From assembly GCA_021234155.1 (NCBI GenBank), contig JAJEKV010000005.1, forward strand, positions 27,167,189 to 27,231,188: a stretch of DNA of 64,000 bases. The letters run 5' to 3'. The stretch comes from Isoetes taiwanensis. Lineage: Eukaryota; Streptophyta; Lycopodiopsida; Isoetales; Isoetaceae. A model generated the notes under the pieces. The model had not been told where the DNA came from, ran no database searches, and saw nothing but the letters and a program-made list of their open reading frames with translations. This document shows, in pieces, positions 25,103 through 37,158 of the stretch (within the stretch, counting starts at the first letter, position 1; every line of letters begins with the position of its first letter). Position numbers and translations under genes: made by a program.

Positions 25103-25293
25103 AGAAGGGGAAAACCCTAATTTTTGGACGACTTGAAAAACTCTTGGGGTTGGGCGATTCTAGCCTATGTTGAGGTCCAAATGGGAATTGGGAGAGTAAT
25201 TTGAGGTTTTAAGCATGACTGGATTACCTAAAGACTCTATTGCAACAAGCTAAAGATCAATTGGATATGCTATGGTGGAGAAAATACTAGGAG

Positions 25294-25360
25294 GCCTCAC
25301 ACGTTGCGCCTCGTTCAAAAACTGGAGTTTTGATTTTAGACCTGGCGCGACGTGTGAGAC
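25294..25360 (+). repeat. Nested hairpin P3, copy 1
   Basis: A 67-bp stem-loop. The outer arms are (G)CCTCACACGTTGCGCC and GGCGCGACGTGTGAGAC. The loop holds a second inverted repeat, AAAACTGGAGTTTT. Copy 1 has two changes near the left end. Confidence 0.9.
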
Positions 25361-25493
25361 ATCGGCCCCATTTTGGTCAAAACTTGTCCAATATGGGTGA
25401 TCTAAGGGTCTAAACATGTCGGACTCATCGAGTTAGGCAGAATTGACCCCTTACTTGATCAGTTTGGAGGTGATTTGGGCAACTTTGGGCAAG

Positions 25494-25510
25494 GTCTCAC
25501 ACGTTGCGCC
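25494..25510 (+). repeat. Nested hairpin P3, left arm only, copy 2
   Basis: GTCTCACACGTTGCGCC, exact left arm without the loop or right arm, about 130 bp from copy 1. Confidence 0.85.
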
Positions 25511-25708
25511 GAGTGTAAATTTATATAGGGTCTTTTTTCATGGGCACTTTGGTTTTTTTGTATCCATGTCGAAATTTTGCACGAAGATAAGCATAATAAA
25601 CAAGTTGGTATTAAGGAACACATATATGTAATACAATCAATAACTCAGTATGTATTATGAATACACAGACACATAGAATGGCCTTTCGTATAGATTCTAT
25701 GAGCCTTA

Positions 25709-26914
25709 CTATGCGAGCAACTTTGCTAAAGTAGTTTCAGATAGAATTGGCTGAATCAAGGTCAAATCAGCCGCTGGATCTTTTCCTAATATCTTCATCA
25801 GAACATAGAACATATGTTTGCAAGGAGTATAATTGTTCTTCAATGCTTTGCTTTGAAACTCGGGGCAAGTGCAAGCAGGCTCTTTCTTGATGCTGACAGT
25901 ATATGTTTGCCTCTCCCTCTCCAAAAGAAAATCAACATGACTGATTTACCTGTAGCACATATGGAGTTACACTAAGGTTACCCATATCTTTGCTCCTTTC
26001 CAAGTTCACTTCACACTGCCTACTTAATTTTGACCTCCTCTTAAACCTTTACCATCTCGTCGCATAGATGTTCCTGAACGCAGGATGCTTGCCTCTTCTT
26101 TGTAGGATCCAGGGCTAGGCTCCATAACAGTCCTGTGTAAACCCTCTAAGTTATACCCACCATTTTGAAGAACTTGAAGTCCATTCTGTGTGATGCATGT
26201 ATCTGTTGCAACTGGCCATAGAATAGGCCTTGGTGGGACCTCTTGTAAACTAGGATGTGGATACCATGTGCACTTTAAGTTATCTCCACAGAACCAGAAG
26301 AACTGCTCACAATTACCACCCCTAAATGTTCTGATACCATAAAATGAAGGAGCGGTTGTAGATGTTATACCCTTGTTGACAAGCTTGTCACATTTTTTCC
26401 CATTTATGCTTGTCCTCCCTTGACATCTGACTTTACTGTCTGCTGTAGTCCTTCGAATAGCCCAGTTAGTGTTTGCAACCTGCCTTTCTCTTATTAGGAT
26501 GTCTTTACTATTGAACAGATTTCTCACAACAGGATCATCTCTAGCTACACGAGGTATGTTAATAGCTTCCTTATCTGGTCTATGTGCTCCCTTTTCACTG
26601 GGACTACTACCAGCTCCGTCCAAATTCTTTCTTTTCAGTATAGTTTGATCATTTCCTCCTGTTCCCATGCTATTTATGGGCATCCCTTGCCTCATAGCTT
26701 CCTTATTCACAAAAGAGCTTGCCTCAGAAGGCTTTATACCACTATTAAGTCTACCTTGTAGCCTTGAAAATAACGTAGAGATTCCAGGACCAGTCCCTAT
26801 GTAATTGTGATCTAGATATGATTTATATTTTGCGCTCTGTAAAATAGCTTCTGTCAAATCAAATAAACTGGCATCATACAATGAGAGGGTCTTCTTGTAA
26901 CCAGTTGCAGCCAT
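25709..26914 (-). CDS. SWIM zinc-finger protein, two exons, 3' end of the gene
   Basis: SWIM domains bind zinc and are found in MULE transposases, FAR1-type factors and MEKK-like proteins; they bind DNA or protein. The C-terminal exon (25924 to 25709) carries the finger: CTCPEFQSKALKNNYTPCKH gives CxC, a spacer and CxH, followed by an amphipathic tail ending LSETTLAKLLA and a stop. The upstream exon (26914 to about 26030) has a helical start (MAATGYKKTLSLYDASLFD), a polar middle and a Cys-rich segment (KVRCQGRTSINGKKCDKL, then GGNCEQFFWFCGDNLKC) that may be a second zinc site. The exons are separated by a roughly 100-bp intron (donor AGGAG/GTCAAA, acceptor near 25922). The true start may lie further right. 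Domestication from a transposase is possible. Confidence 0.7.
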
Positions 26915-27641
26915 CCAAGTCCCATGTCTGGATTCAGAGAGATTTGTATCTGGAATATGTATTGCAGATGCTATACTTTTTTTGGCCCTTCATAAAATTC
27001 CCCCATCTACTGACCCTTTGATGCCACCATGATAACCACGAAGATAGCGCCATGGCGAGGATCTAGCTAGATGGTTTCGGGAGTTCAAGCTAAAATATAA
27101 GCAAGTGATGTTCAAATCTTATGAAAGAAGCATGTCCACAACTTCCAAGTTAGAGGATGCTATGGGTAAAAGCATGTTAGGGTGTCCCTTAAAAAGTATT
27201 ATTTAGTGACCAAAAAGGTACCTAAAAAGGTACCCAGGACTGGGTACTGGGTACCTGTGTAATATCTCAATAAAAGGTACATTCTAGGACTTTTATATAT
27301 ATTTTGATCTCCGGTAGCATTATCCTTATCTTAACTTTCAATATTAATGTGTCCTTGACTTTTATTTTGAACTTTTGTACTAGTTTTAATGAAAATAAAA
27401 ATGAGAAAGTACCCAGTTCTGAAGTACCTAGTGTATGTACTTTTGCAGGTTCCAAAAGTGGTACACCCTAACATGCTTTTACCCGTATTGAGATCAAAAG
27501 AGCAGCGCAACGAGTTTGCTTCAGGCAAGAATTTTTGTTTCTCTATTTCACTTTTTATATATGTATTATTACAGTTAATATATTACTTAACATACTTAAC
27601 ATTCATTTCATGTCTTTTTTATACATGTAGATACCTAAGTT
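26915..27641. other. Spacer, nothing clear
   Basis: Short direct repeats of GGTAC (27215-27285) around the phrase GGTACCCAGGACTGGGTACTGGGTACC, which is itself strongly self-complementary. No gene seen. Confidence 0.5.
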
Positions 27642-28294
27642 TTTGTGTGAAGAACAAGTACATTGCTATTATGCCTCTATTGGTAGCTGGATGGGCCACA
27701 TCAAAAGGTGTTGAGTCTATGTATTCTAGCAAGGGAAACTTGGATAGGACAGGTGGCTTATCTGAATTTGAGATATGTAATTGCCCATGGTGGATTGATT
27801 TTCCACAAGGGAAAATTCCAGAAGAAGAAGAGGAGATGCATAAGAATATGGTTTCATCTACAACAGCAAAGAAAGATGATGAGCCATTGCCAGAAAGGAA
27901 AAGGAAAAGAAAAGATTATGGACAAACATTGAAAGGTAAAGAAGAAGATCACGATGTCGAAGTTGATTTGTTTACGGATATCAAACTATCAAGTTCTGCT
28001 GGAAAGGTGACATATGCAAATGTTTCTTTGACTCTGGTATCTCATGATGTCTCTGAGATTGCAAGAAGTATTAACATGAAGGGTGAAACTAGTTTCAAGA
28101 AAATAAGGGAGTTTGCAAGACAAGTGGCTATGAATGGATATGCTTATAAAAGAGGAGGAGTGAGCAGGAATTGGGGGTCACATCTGGTGTTATTAGACTT
28201 CCCAACGAATGAGATGCCAACTATTGGGCACTCCACACTGCCAACGTGGAATATATGTACAACGCAGCTAGTTGGAGATCATGGAATAAAATAA
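27642..28294 (+). CDS. Unknown exon, possibly a methyltransferase N-part
   Basis: A frame open from 27389 becomes protein-like from about 27642: KYIAIMPLLVAGWATSKG, FEICNCPWWIDFPQGKIPEE, then a lysine- and arginine-rich linker (PERKRKRKDYG), an acidic stretch and SGETSFKKIREFARQVAMNG-like helices (the sequence reads KGETSFKKIREFARQ), finishing near RNWGSHLVLLDFPTNEMP. The HLVLLDFPTN segment resembles, in position after a strand, the motif IV region of the methyltransferase-like genes at 53-63 kb, and a motif I exon lies on the same strand at 36.6 kb. This link is weak and made by eye. The part before 27642 is probably intron. It stops at 28294. Confidence 0.35.
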
Positions 28295-28825
28295 CAGCTA
28301 AGGTTAGCCAAATGGCTAATTTGTAGTAGTTTGGCCAAGAAAAACGGCTAAATTAAATGGAAAAAATGCCCAAAAAAAAAGAAAATTTTAGCCCAATTTT
28401 TTTGCCGCCCAAGTGAGTTTTTTGGTTGAATAGCCAAACCTTTACCTTCAGACATATCCATCAGAACATCGATTAGCTAAGTCTAAGATAGAGTGGGCTT
28501 GGAAAAATGGATAGATTAGCCCAAAATTCAATACCAATGTATGTACTAATGTTAAGAAATTTCAATAGGGTTATTATTTTTCTTTTTTTTCCACTTTCTT
28601 TCTTGTTCCAAGTACAAAGTTGAAGCACTAGAGGAAAAGGAACAATGTAGTCCCTTTTTTTTAGGTTTTTGAACGTGTTCATGTATGTTTGTGTCTTGAT
28701 TTATGTATCCTATTGTTTAAATTCGGTTTTTCCGATATGCCGAAAACTTTTTGGATTTTTTTTCCAGGTTGGTTTTCTAAGGTCTAGAAGCTTTTAGCTG
28801 CCGGAAAACTTTTCAGGTATTCCAA

Positions 28826-28886
28826 AAATTGGGTTTGTGGGTTTTTGGGGTTTTTGGGGTTTCGTTTTTTGGGGTTTTTGGGGTTT
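28826..28886 (+). repeat. GGGTTTTT microsatellite
   Basis: Repeated GGGGTTTTTGGGGTTT phrases. It is G-rich and telomere-like in appearance but is not the plant TTTAGGG repeat. Confidence 0.8.
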
Positions 28887-31439
28887 CCATTCTGAATTCT
28901 CCTTCCGTCTTTTGGTTTGGCTTCATCTTTTCTGATCGAGAGGGGAGAACAGCACGGCGGCTTCACCACGGCGGCTTCACCTTTTCTGATCGAGAGGGGA
29001 GCACAGCACGGCGTACAAGCCATGTATGTGCCTAGATGGAGCAACAGCGATGGAGCCAGATGGAGCCATGTATGTGTCGGTTTTAGCAGCAGCTTGGCTA
29101 TGGATGGAGCTAGATGCCACGATTCAAGGTAGAGTTTGCGATTGATTCCTAACTCCAATTCGTGTTTGCTGATGAAAATTTGATCTTTTCCAAGGGATCT
29201 ATTCTCAGAGTTGTTGCTTTCTTCTGGGGATATACTAGAGCGTGGGTCTAGAGATTTAGCTGTGATTTGTGATTTGGCCCAGATGCCCATGACTTGGACT
29301 AGATTTATTAAAAAAGTTATTCCATGAGGACCATCTAGGTTTGCATGAAAATTTATCCATGCAAAGTGACATCTTTCTTTGTTTTCATAAGGTAAGTGCA
29401 AGTATTCCGATATTCCTTTTTAGTTTTGTTGTTAGTCTGATGTTGCCTTCGATTTTGTGCAAGATAAGGCACAGATGTTTTATAATCTCCTTGGTTCCCT
29501 TTTCAAACGTATTTTGTTCCAATGCTTCTGTTTCTATGTCACGTAGAATATATTTTTGGAAATTTTATCTTATCGATTCTTTGCCAATTTTGAAGGCCTT
29601 TTATTTGGGTCCGACCTTCCATTGCTTGATACAAGCAATGTTTGTGGAAGAAACCAGTTCGATGAGGATCTTGACACACTCTCTCAGACATGGTATCTTG
29701 GCACATTCGCCCCAAGCTCGGGATTCTGATTATGAAATGGGTATGTTGTACATTATTCTTTTGTTTTCAGATAGTGTATTTCTTGCTTCAATATAATCTA
29801 AGGCAGTATATGCATGGGCACTTAGCAAAGACATTAAAAATTAGCATTTGAAATTGATGTAGATTAAGTGCCATTTACATTTCTGTAACTTTGTAAGCAT
29901 ATTAGATTTAGGATTATACACAAGGAAGCCAAAAAATGAAATTTTGGAACTGCCAAAGTTTGCTTTTAGTTTTGGCATTTCTTAGTAGACGTTACACTAA
30001 TCTGTGTGCATTTCCCTAATTATCTGCATTGGGAAAGAATGATGGAAGACGGGAGGAAAACGGCTGAGGTGTATCCAAATTTTCCAGCATTTCTTTTTTC
30101 TATGTAGCTGCGGCGTCTGAAGAAGTATGTTTTTAAATACCCAATATGCACATTTAAAATCTGGTTGTATCAGCTAACTGCCAGGAATAAAAATGGATGC
30201 CTCTCATTTTCATAAGCATTCTCAAGCAACAATCTTAATGTCATTTATGTATTGTGCAGACCGCTCTTGCAAAGAGGGCAAGGCATCTTGATTTTTGCTT
30301 CTACTCCATGTTTTTTGCTTGCCATTTCTCTAAGAACTTGGATTGTTTCTATTGTAGGCATCACGGCTGCATGCAGACGCATTGGTACCTATAGGCCTTA
30401 CTATTGTGGTACAGGCAACTTCTTCCAAGCAAAGTGAAATAAGGCATAATATTGTTTATAAGTTGCACCACTTTGCAAGCAGATTCTTGCAAGCAACGAA
30501 CAACTTGAGCAAGCCGATCCTAGGCTGGAAGAGTGCTTTCTTTCTCCTGGAGCATGCTGGGCTTTTCTGATTTGAAGAAAGTTTGGAGAAAGGTGGAGGT
30601 ACATACTTATGCTTTTGACATTGAGCTTTTGATTTATGGTAAACCATATATCCATTCTCTTTTGCTTTGCTGTATATACATACAGACCTTTTGCTAACAA
30701 ACTGTTGGGGATTTTCTTATTGGTGTGAATTAGGCTCATTCTTTAGTTGAGGATCATCTCCAAGTAATAATTCTAAGGTATCTGATAGCTGAATTATACC
30801 AGGAATACTTTTCAGGTCAGATTCTGCATTGCATTCCACTTTTTCAAAGATTAGAAATGGAAAATTTTGGTGCCATTGTTTGTCAAACAATCTGCTGGTA
30901 CAGGGCAGCTTTCCCCTTCTCTGTAAGCTCTTCTTCATGATTTGCCATTTTATTTTGATTGCTTTGTATTGTTCAAGCTTGCATCAAAGTGGCATATTGT
31001 AAGAAGACACAATCACTTTTGCAGCAAAGCGGCATGCTGCAAATGGTGTAACCACATGAAGAAGATGTCCATATTTTTCCATTTTTGTCTTCTGTTGCTT
31101 CTCAGTTTTTGACCCCATGTCTACACTATTTGGTGTCAAACATGTTAACCTATATCTTTTTGCATGTCCAATGATCTTTTTACAAGTGTTAGGCATAGTT
31201 ATATGTATAGTCAAAATGAACAGGCCAAATGGGAGGTATATAACTGGCTCAATAAACATTTACTGAGGTATATGTAGTTATTTGCTTCCACCTTTACTTT
31301 GCAAGTTATTTTTCTTATTTGTTGCATGCTTGGGCTTGATGAAATCATGTAGAAACAAGATAAGTGTTTTTTACCTTCAGTTTGAAGATATATCTATCTG
31401 CTGGGACCACAGGAGGTGCTTTAGGTGTTGAGCATGGCA

Positions 31440-31690
31440 AGAATCAAGCATGGCAAAAAACAAGTGTGACCCATATTTTGGTCGAGCCTATGCACTACCA
31501 AGGTGTAAAATGCCTCACTCACTAATATTTCCAATTTCAACATCTGCTCGAGTGTGGCCCACATTCCGGTTGAGCCTATGCAATCGCTAAGTGTATAATC
31601 CCCGACTCATGCATTGTGGTATTTTCAAATATCTGTTCTATATTTGGCTTAGTTTGAGTTTATTGAGTCTATGCACTGCTAAGCAGGTAC
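31440..31690. repeat. Degenerate tandem repeat around GAGCCTATGCA
   Basis: Three diverged units of roughly 80-100 bp. Each contains (G/A)TTGAGCCTATGCA or a near variant, followed by a CTAAGTG or CAAGGTG phrase. No coding function. Confidence 0.55.
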
Positions 31691-33831
31691 CATGTCCCCT
31701 CTTCTTGCATACAATAGTTTTCCTTTTAGGTTGAAGCATTCAAACTTTACATGCAGGCATTGTTAAAACTTCTACGCCTATTTACATGCTCTTTTCTTCG
31801 TTAACCACGATCAAGTATTCTCTTGCAACAATATGAGTTACAAAGATACCGCTCCCTTATTTGTTTTACTGTTGTTCCATATGAACAACGAGTTGGCATG
31901 TGAACTGAATTTTTTTGGAATTTTATTGATATATATATTTGCAGGCACGATATTATGATTTTGTTGTTCTTGAAGCATTCTGTGGCTTTATAAGCTGCGT
32001 TCTGGTCAGACTGAAACAACAAGCGACATACCATGTCTTGAGTTGCATGGGAGGTAGGGAAACAATTAGACTGCAGATTTGAGTTTAACATTTCTCATTC
32101 AACACAGGACTAGGACAAGCCAGACTGGAAACGGCAAATCTTGCAAATGTAAACTTTCTATTTCTTATTTACAACGCGCCATATTAGGATTTTTATATCT
32201 GTTATTTCAAGTCGGCAATTTTCTGTTTGTTGATTTGAAAGACCCTTTGGGATTCCATATGGGAAACATGGAAAACTATCAGAAGGTCCTCTGTGATTCA
32301 GAGGGAATCGCAGATGGGGAAATGGGGAACAACAAGGATAATTGCTGTCAGAAGATGCAACATGGATAACTTTCGGAATGCATGTTATCAACGAAGCAAG
32401 GCTTACCAAATGTAGATAACTGTCAGAAGGTATAAGGTATACTGCTGTGAATGAACCAAGGATTTTTTATCTTTTGGAAAGTTTAATGAGTTTAGAGAGA
32501 GGCTGGCACATACCCTAAACGTAGTTCTAAATCTGCTTAGGTAGTTATGGCAACACGTAGAAGACTGAAAATACACTCCATTCATTGTGTATACTTAGGT
32601 TTCCATGGGGAGCATATAGAAGGAAACCAACAATTCGAAACAAGAATTTTAACTGGAGAGCAAACAATACCCATTGCAATGGTTCAAATTTGATGAGAAA
32701 AGATCGGAAGAGACAGGGAGACTTCCATTGCAGTTTGGCAATTCTTATTTTTGATAGTAACTCAATTTGCGTCATTTTAAATTGTTGTAACGTTTAGGGC
32801 AAGTTTATATTCAACAAGGATTGTGTTGTCAAACTTAGACCGTGTCGATGATTTATATTTGCTTCATGCGACTTCACAACCTCTTCAAGAAATGTTCACA
32901 CGATATATTTACTTAAAAAAAACAAACAACATCATGAACAATCCACAATGTCAATAACAAAATATACAATTTTATACCATTTATGAGAACTCATTTATCA
33001 AAGCCTTTGTCCATCTTCTCTATAATGAGGCATATCCAATTTTAGGCCTTTGTCCATGTTCCTTATAATGCAATTCAATATGCATGTTACAACCCCTCTC
33101 GATTCCTTCCCAAATGTTGAAGTAGAAATCATGCAATATTTTACCAAGCCTAATTCCAGTTCTCACAAATTGCCAATTGCCACATGCTTTAACATGCATG
33201 TTTGCAAACACATTCCAATTTAATTTTGAAACTTTTCGCACATGCCATGGTTTAAATGCACAAGCATAACCATCAACATGTTTTACAATAAACTAGAAAC
33301 GCTATCATTTCGTGGATGGACATTTAGCGACACGAGTACTCATAAAATGTAAAAAAAATCAATAAACGTGGAGTCTAGCGACAACTACAAAACAATATAA
33401 CAAAATGTACATTTTGCATCCTTACGATTTGGGTGATTACCATATACCAATGGCATAACCACCTAGCTACGTGAGTATATACTATTACTTTTGAAAGCAT
33501 AGATGTTGATCATAAATACAGTCAATTGGAGGAGTGTTGTCCTTTGGATTAAACATGCATATTCAACATATTCCTTTCAAATTTGAGTTTTAGTTCAGAC
33601 CACGATGTTTTCTATAGTACATTCAAGTTCAATATTAGATTATGAGTTTTTGTACTTGGTTGAACATAACATAATCAAGTTCAACTCCTAAATACCACCT
33701 ATACAAAATCTATATATTGAACTCAATGTCAATGAATCTAAAAAAGATCATCTACATTAACCTTGCCCCTCTAAGCCACCTTCTCTATTTTAGCCAGAAA
33801 TCAAAGAACCACATCTTCAAAATGTTACTAA

Positions 33832-33859
33832 GCCCGGCAACGCCGGGCACCATAACTAG
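33832..33859 (+). mobile_element. Helitron-type 3' terminus
   Basis: GCCCGGC AAC GCCGGGC forms a 7-bp perfect hairpin, followed 7 bases later by CTAG and then T. Helitrons end in CTRR with such a hairpin just upstream and insert between A and T. The 5' end (a TC start after A) was not located with confidence, and no Rep/helicase frame is present, so this would be a non-autonomous element of unknown length extending to the left. Confidence 0.6.
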
Positions 33860-36597
33860 TTTATAATAAATTCAATGTCTTTGCCAAAATGCTTGGATTT
33901 TTTTGAATTACTATAGCATGATGGCTAATATTTGTCTTTCCATTTTGTGAAAAGTTAGCCAAAAGCAAGAAACTGTGATGGAGAAAAACCATTTAGTTTA
34001 GCCATGTGTTAGAAACTTCTAGCCCCAATTTGAAGGTAGTTTAGCTAAACCTATTTTGGCTACACTAAAATATAGAAGTAGTAATTTATTCCATGTTGGA
34101 GATGCCTTCACATTGGCTACAATATGTAGCATAATAACAGGGGGTTTTCTTTGTGTTTTTGTACGCTTTTCACAAAGGTTTTCGTAAGATTTCATGGCGT
34201 ATTCGAATGGATGTACTAATGCGTACATCTAGAGTGCACCATTTCTTAGTCGTTAATTTAGCTTTTTTTTTTCAATGGTCCAACATCCAAGGGCTCACAA
34301 CAAAAGCCCTCTTTTTATTTTAGGGCCTGGAGGATAGCATTTTAGGGCACGAAACAGGGCTTGCAAATCTGCAACAACAGGGAACAGGGCTTGCAAATCT
34401 GCAACAACAGGGATTAGCAAGATAAGATTACAGGCTGTGAATATGCTAGGCTGTGTAGAACACAGGGCATAAAAGCTAATCCGACAGAATGGGTGTACCT
34501 AGGCATTGCTCTTTCGTCCTCGGCTAAAAATTCGGATTCTAGGAAAAGGGGGCCACATCGGTTCAGGTTTCGTTCAGTACTAAGTATGACCGGAGTAACA
34601 GTGGTGAATAATTTGGGCTCTTTTAGATCATACGTCTCTTATTACCTTCACTCTTTGTGATTCTGCAGAGCATCGATTGGGAAGAAAGGAGTAGATGCAG
34701 ACCCATTTGATTCCTCCCCTGTTTTTTGTTTTGCTTGCAAAGGCTCGCAGGCAGAGCACTTTGTGGGATAGCTTGGCGATATACATGCAAATGAATCTGC
34801 TGGACTTAATGCTTGAATTTCTTCTCAGATCCGTGATTTATCAGCAATGTTGAGCTTGAGCTTGTGTGTTTTGTCATTCAGTTCATTGCAGTGACCAGGT
34901 ACCTTGTCTTTCTCTGTCATGATACTACCCTATTTGAAATAAAGACTTTTATTGCTTTGGATCCATTTGGGCAATAAAGACTTTTATTGCTTAGAAATGT
35001 TAGGATAGTTTGTTTAAGCCTATACGGAGTATGAAGCTTGTGAACTGGATTTTTACGTCCAAGCACAATAACAGATTTCAGATGCTCTGTGCGTTTTCTC
35101 TTAAAATGTAGATTTGTCAGTGGCCGATCAACTTTGGTTGATGCCGTCGCTTGCCAGGATGACGAGAATGCTGTCAAATGCAGATGTAGTCGCCAGGTAC
35201 TTAGATCTTTAACTTGGCAAATGATTTTCTCCAACACAAAATTTTCAAGTTTGTGAAGCGCATTAGGTTATGTAGATTCAAGTCCTGAAGCAAATCGGTA
35301 AATTCTTTGGATAATTGTTTAAATGTGTGCCCTGATTAGTTATATGTATCTGTTATTTCAGCTAGATGCGTACTGTGCACGATTAAGATTCAAGGTCCCA
35401 AATCCAGAACATCAGGCTCTTAGGCTGACCTTTGCTCTAATATCTGCCATTCTGGTCACAGAAATTAAAAACCTTACCCCTAAAGGGCTAGCAGCCTATT
35501 GCTGGGTAACCTTTGGTACGAACTTGACTTTCACCTTGGATTTTCAACCATCGGAGTGGAGTTTGGTTGTATTATTAGCTGAGTTAAGATCTTATACTTG
35601 AGAACTGAAATTTTTGATGCTGTGGGTTCAAAGCTAAGGTACTGGTTTGGTGTCTTTAAGTTGCTTCTTGAATTCATAACATGGATTTGAGGATTTTTAG
35701 CATGAGAAGCCTGATGTGCATCAAGCCTAGCACCTGAATGGAATGCTTATATTGCAGTGCTGTTGATAGACCAGCATTATAATTAGAAGATGTCAGTTTT
35801 TTATTGAATAATCTATATAAGCTGGAGGATCGGCTGGAGATTTTTTTTAGAATGGATTCTGGATAAGAGCAATACTTATCTAATTCTGGACTTGGAAGGC
35901 TAGCAGCAAAAATCAACGTGGCATTGGTGTATCAAGATTGGACATAAACGTTTGAATAGTAACGCAACTTAATTCAAATAAGGTGGTTCTTATATTTTGC
36001 TTTAGTGGAAAAAGAGCAGCTATTTGATGGCTGTATCAAATACACTCATACCAATATTTTGTCATACACTTATAGCTCAATGTTAAATATATTCTTGCTA
36101 TTTTTATATCTGCACAAATTGCATGTTCCTCTTGAAACTAATCCATGTTCTAGCATGAACCATACCCTCTTGTACATGTGTTCATCTAGAATATCCAAGC
36201 TTCTTAGTAATTAATATATAGATCCTTAAAGTTTACCTATGTTTGCTTTTGTTAGGGCCCGAAGGGCCCAAAATTTTTTTTAGTATAACAACCAACACAT
36301 AACTATCATTAACATTAATTAACACAAACCATTGGGTCCAACACATTTAAATTAAAATCCCCCTTAAACCCCCTTTGGTTTGGGTGCATATTCACACGGG
36401 GGGTGACGTAGGGCAGCGAGAGCCCTTATAATTATGTTTTGCACGTACAAAATCAACACCATATAGTATATTGCCTGAAATCTTATAGTATTTTGTAAAT
36501 CTTGTTATACAGTATAACAAATTCTGTACATCTATACCCCACAAACGAGGAACTTTGTGTATGGTGTAGATTAAGGAATAAGGGATGAATATGCCTA
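33860..36597. other. AT-rich non-coding region
   Basis: No gene recognised. A 33-bp tandem duplication (ACAGGGCTTGCAAATCTGCA repeated) lies near 34355-34415. GGGCCCGAAGGGCCC at 36255-36269 is a GC-rich inverted repeat in an otherwise AT-rich stretch. Confidence 0.6.
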
Positions 36598-37158
36598 TTG
36601 AGCATGGTGGATAGCCATGCCAGAAAATATAGTTTGGAAAGACGCCAATTGTATTGCTTGACAAACAGAGATCCACTTGGCACCACAAAGGATGTTATGG
36701 GAAATATGACACATCATTGGTGTTATCTTGCAATTTATAGTAGAGTGGGCATTGACTTTGGGTACTTCAATTCAGAAGTATTTTCTATGAAGGATTTGAA
36801 TCAAAACAGTAGCTTGCTGCATCATGTGCTTCATCGAGAAGAGAGATTACCATTACCCGATACAGCACACTCTAGATTTGGATTGGAGAGATCTGTTAGA
36901 CTCATGGAGTTCCTCTTACATTGTTTTTGTCCTAACAGTGGCTTCATGTCAGATCTTTTTGCTGGCACAGGTTCTATGATGGAAGCATGTGCAATTCGCG
37001 GTGCACATTACTATGGAATAGAGAATGACGATGAGCTTGTGGACTTGGTGAGGTCACTTCGTGGATGCATGAAAAGAGAGGAAGCATCGCATAATGTTGA
37101 TTCCGATGGGGAATCTAGTGATGTGCATGTCGAAGACGTGGATGAACCTTCAAACTAG
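36598..37158 (+). CDS. Permuted DNA methyltransferase, C-terminal part with motif I (locus A)
   Basis: The frame ends a protein whose SAM-binding motif I is clear: SDLFAGTGSMMEACAIRGAH, followed by YYGIENDDELVDLVRSL, which matches the strand-loop-helix and the acidic end of the next strand in N4/N6-type DNA methyltransferases. In these the D-x-F-x-G-x-G motif lies near the C-terminus after the catalytic motif, a permuted (beta-class) order. Upstream, LERSVRLMEFLLHCFCPNSG is the helix that precedes motif I. A serine- and acid-rich tail follows. It resembles the C-terminal exon of locus C at 57.9-58.3 kb, which reads LDAFSGSGTTIACALKKGRN. The first ATG at 36604 may not be a real start; the 5' exon boundary is unresolved. 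A catalytic motif IV exon is not identified beside it. Confidence 0.65.
   Translation: MSMVDSHARKYSLERRQLYCLTNRDPLGTTKDVMGNMTHHWCYLAIYSRVGIDFGYFNSEVFSMKDLNQNSSLLHHVLHREERLPLPDTAHSRFGLERSVRLMEFLLHCFCPNSGFMSDLFAGTGSMMEACAIRGAHYYGIENDDELVDLVRSLRGCMKREEASHNVDSDGESSDVHVEDVDEPSN

Larger units (their letters stand above)
28295..33831. other. AT-rich non-coding region
   Basis: No convincing gene in 5.5 kb. Features seen: a G-rich microsatellite (28826-28886), an imperfect duplication around a TTTCTGATCGAGAGGGGA phrase (28925 and 28983), and a degenerate tandem repeat at 31440-31690. The remaining frames are short and look like intron or decayed transposon. Confidence 0.6.

Noticed and set aside
28826-28886. 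Interstitial telomere
   Set aside because: The unit is GGGGTTTTT-like and not TTTAGGG; it is an ordinary G-rich microsatellite.
28784-29401. 205-aa minus-strand frame ending in NPKNPKKRNPKNPKN
   Set aside because: The C-terminal part is the G-rich microsatellite, and the rest is low-complexity with duplicated segments; no homology or promoter.
35323-35601. 92-aa plus-strand frame with VPNPEHQALRLTFALISA
   Set aside because: It looks moderately protein-like but has no splice context, promoter or known relative; too weak to call.
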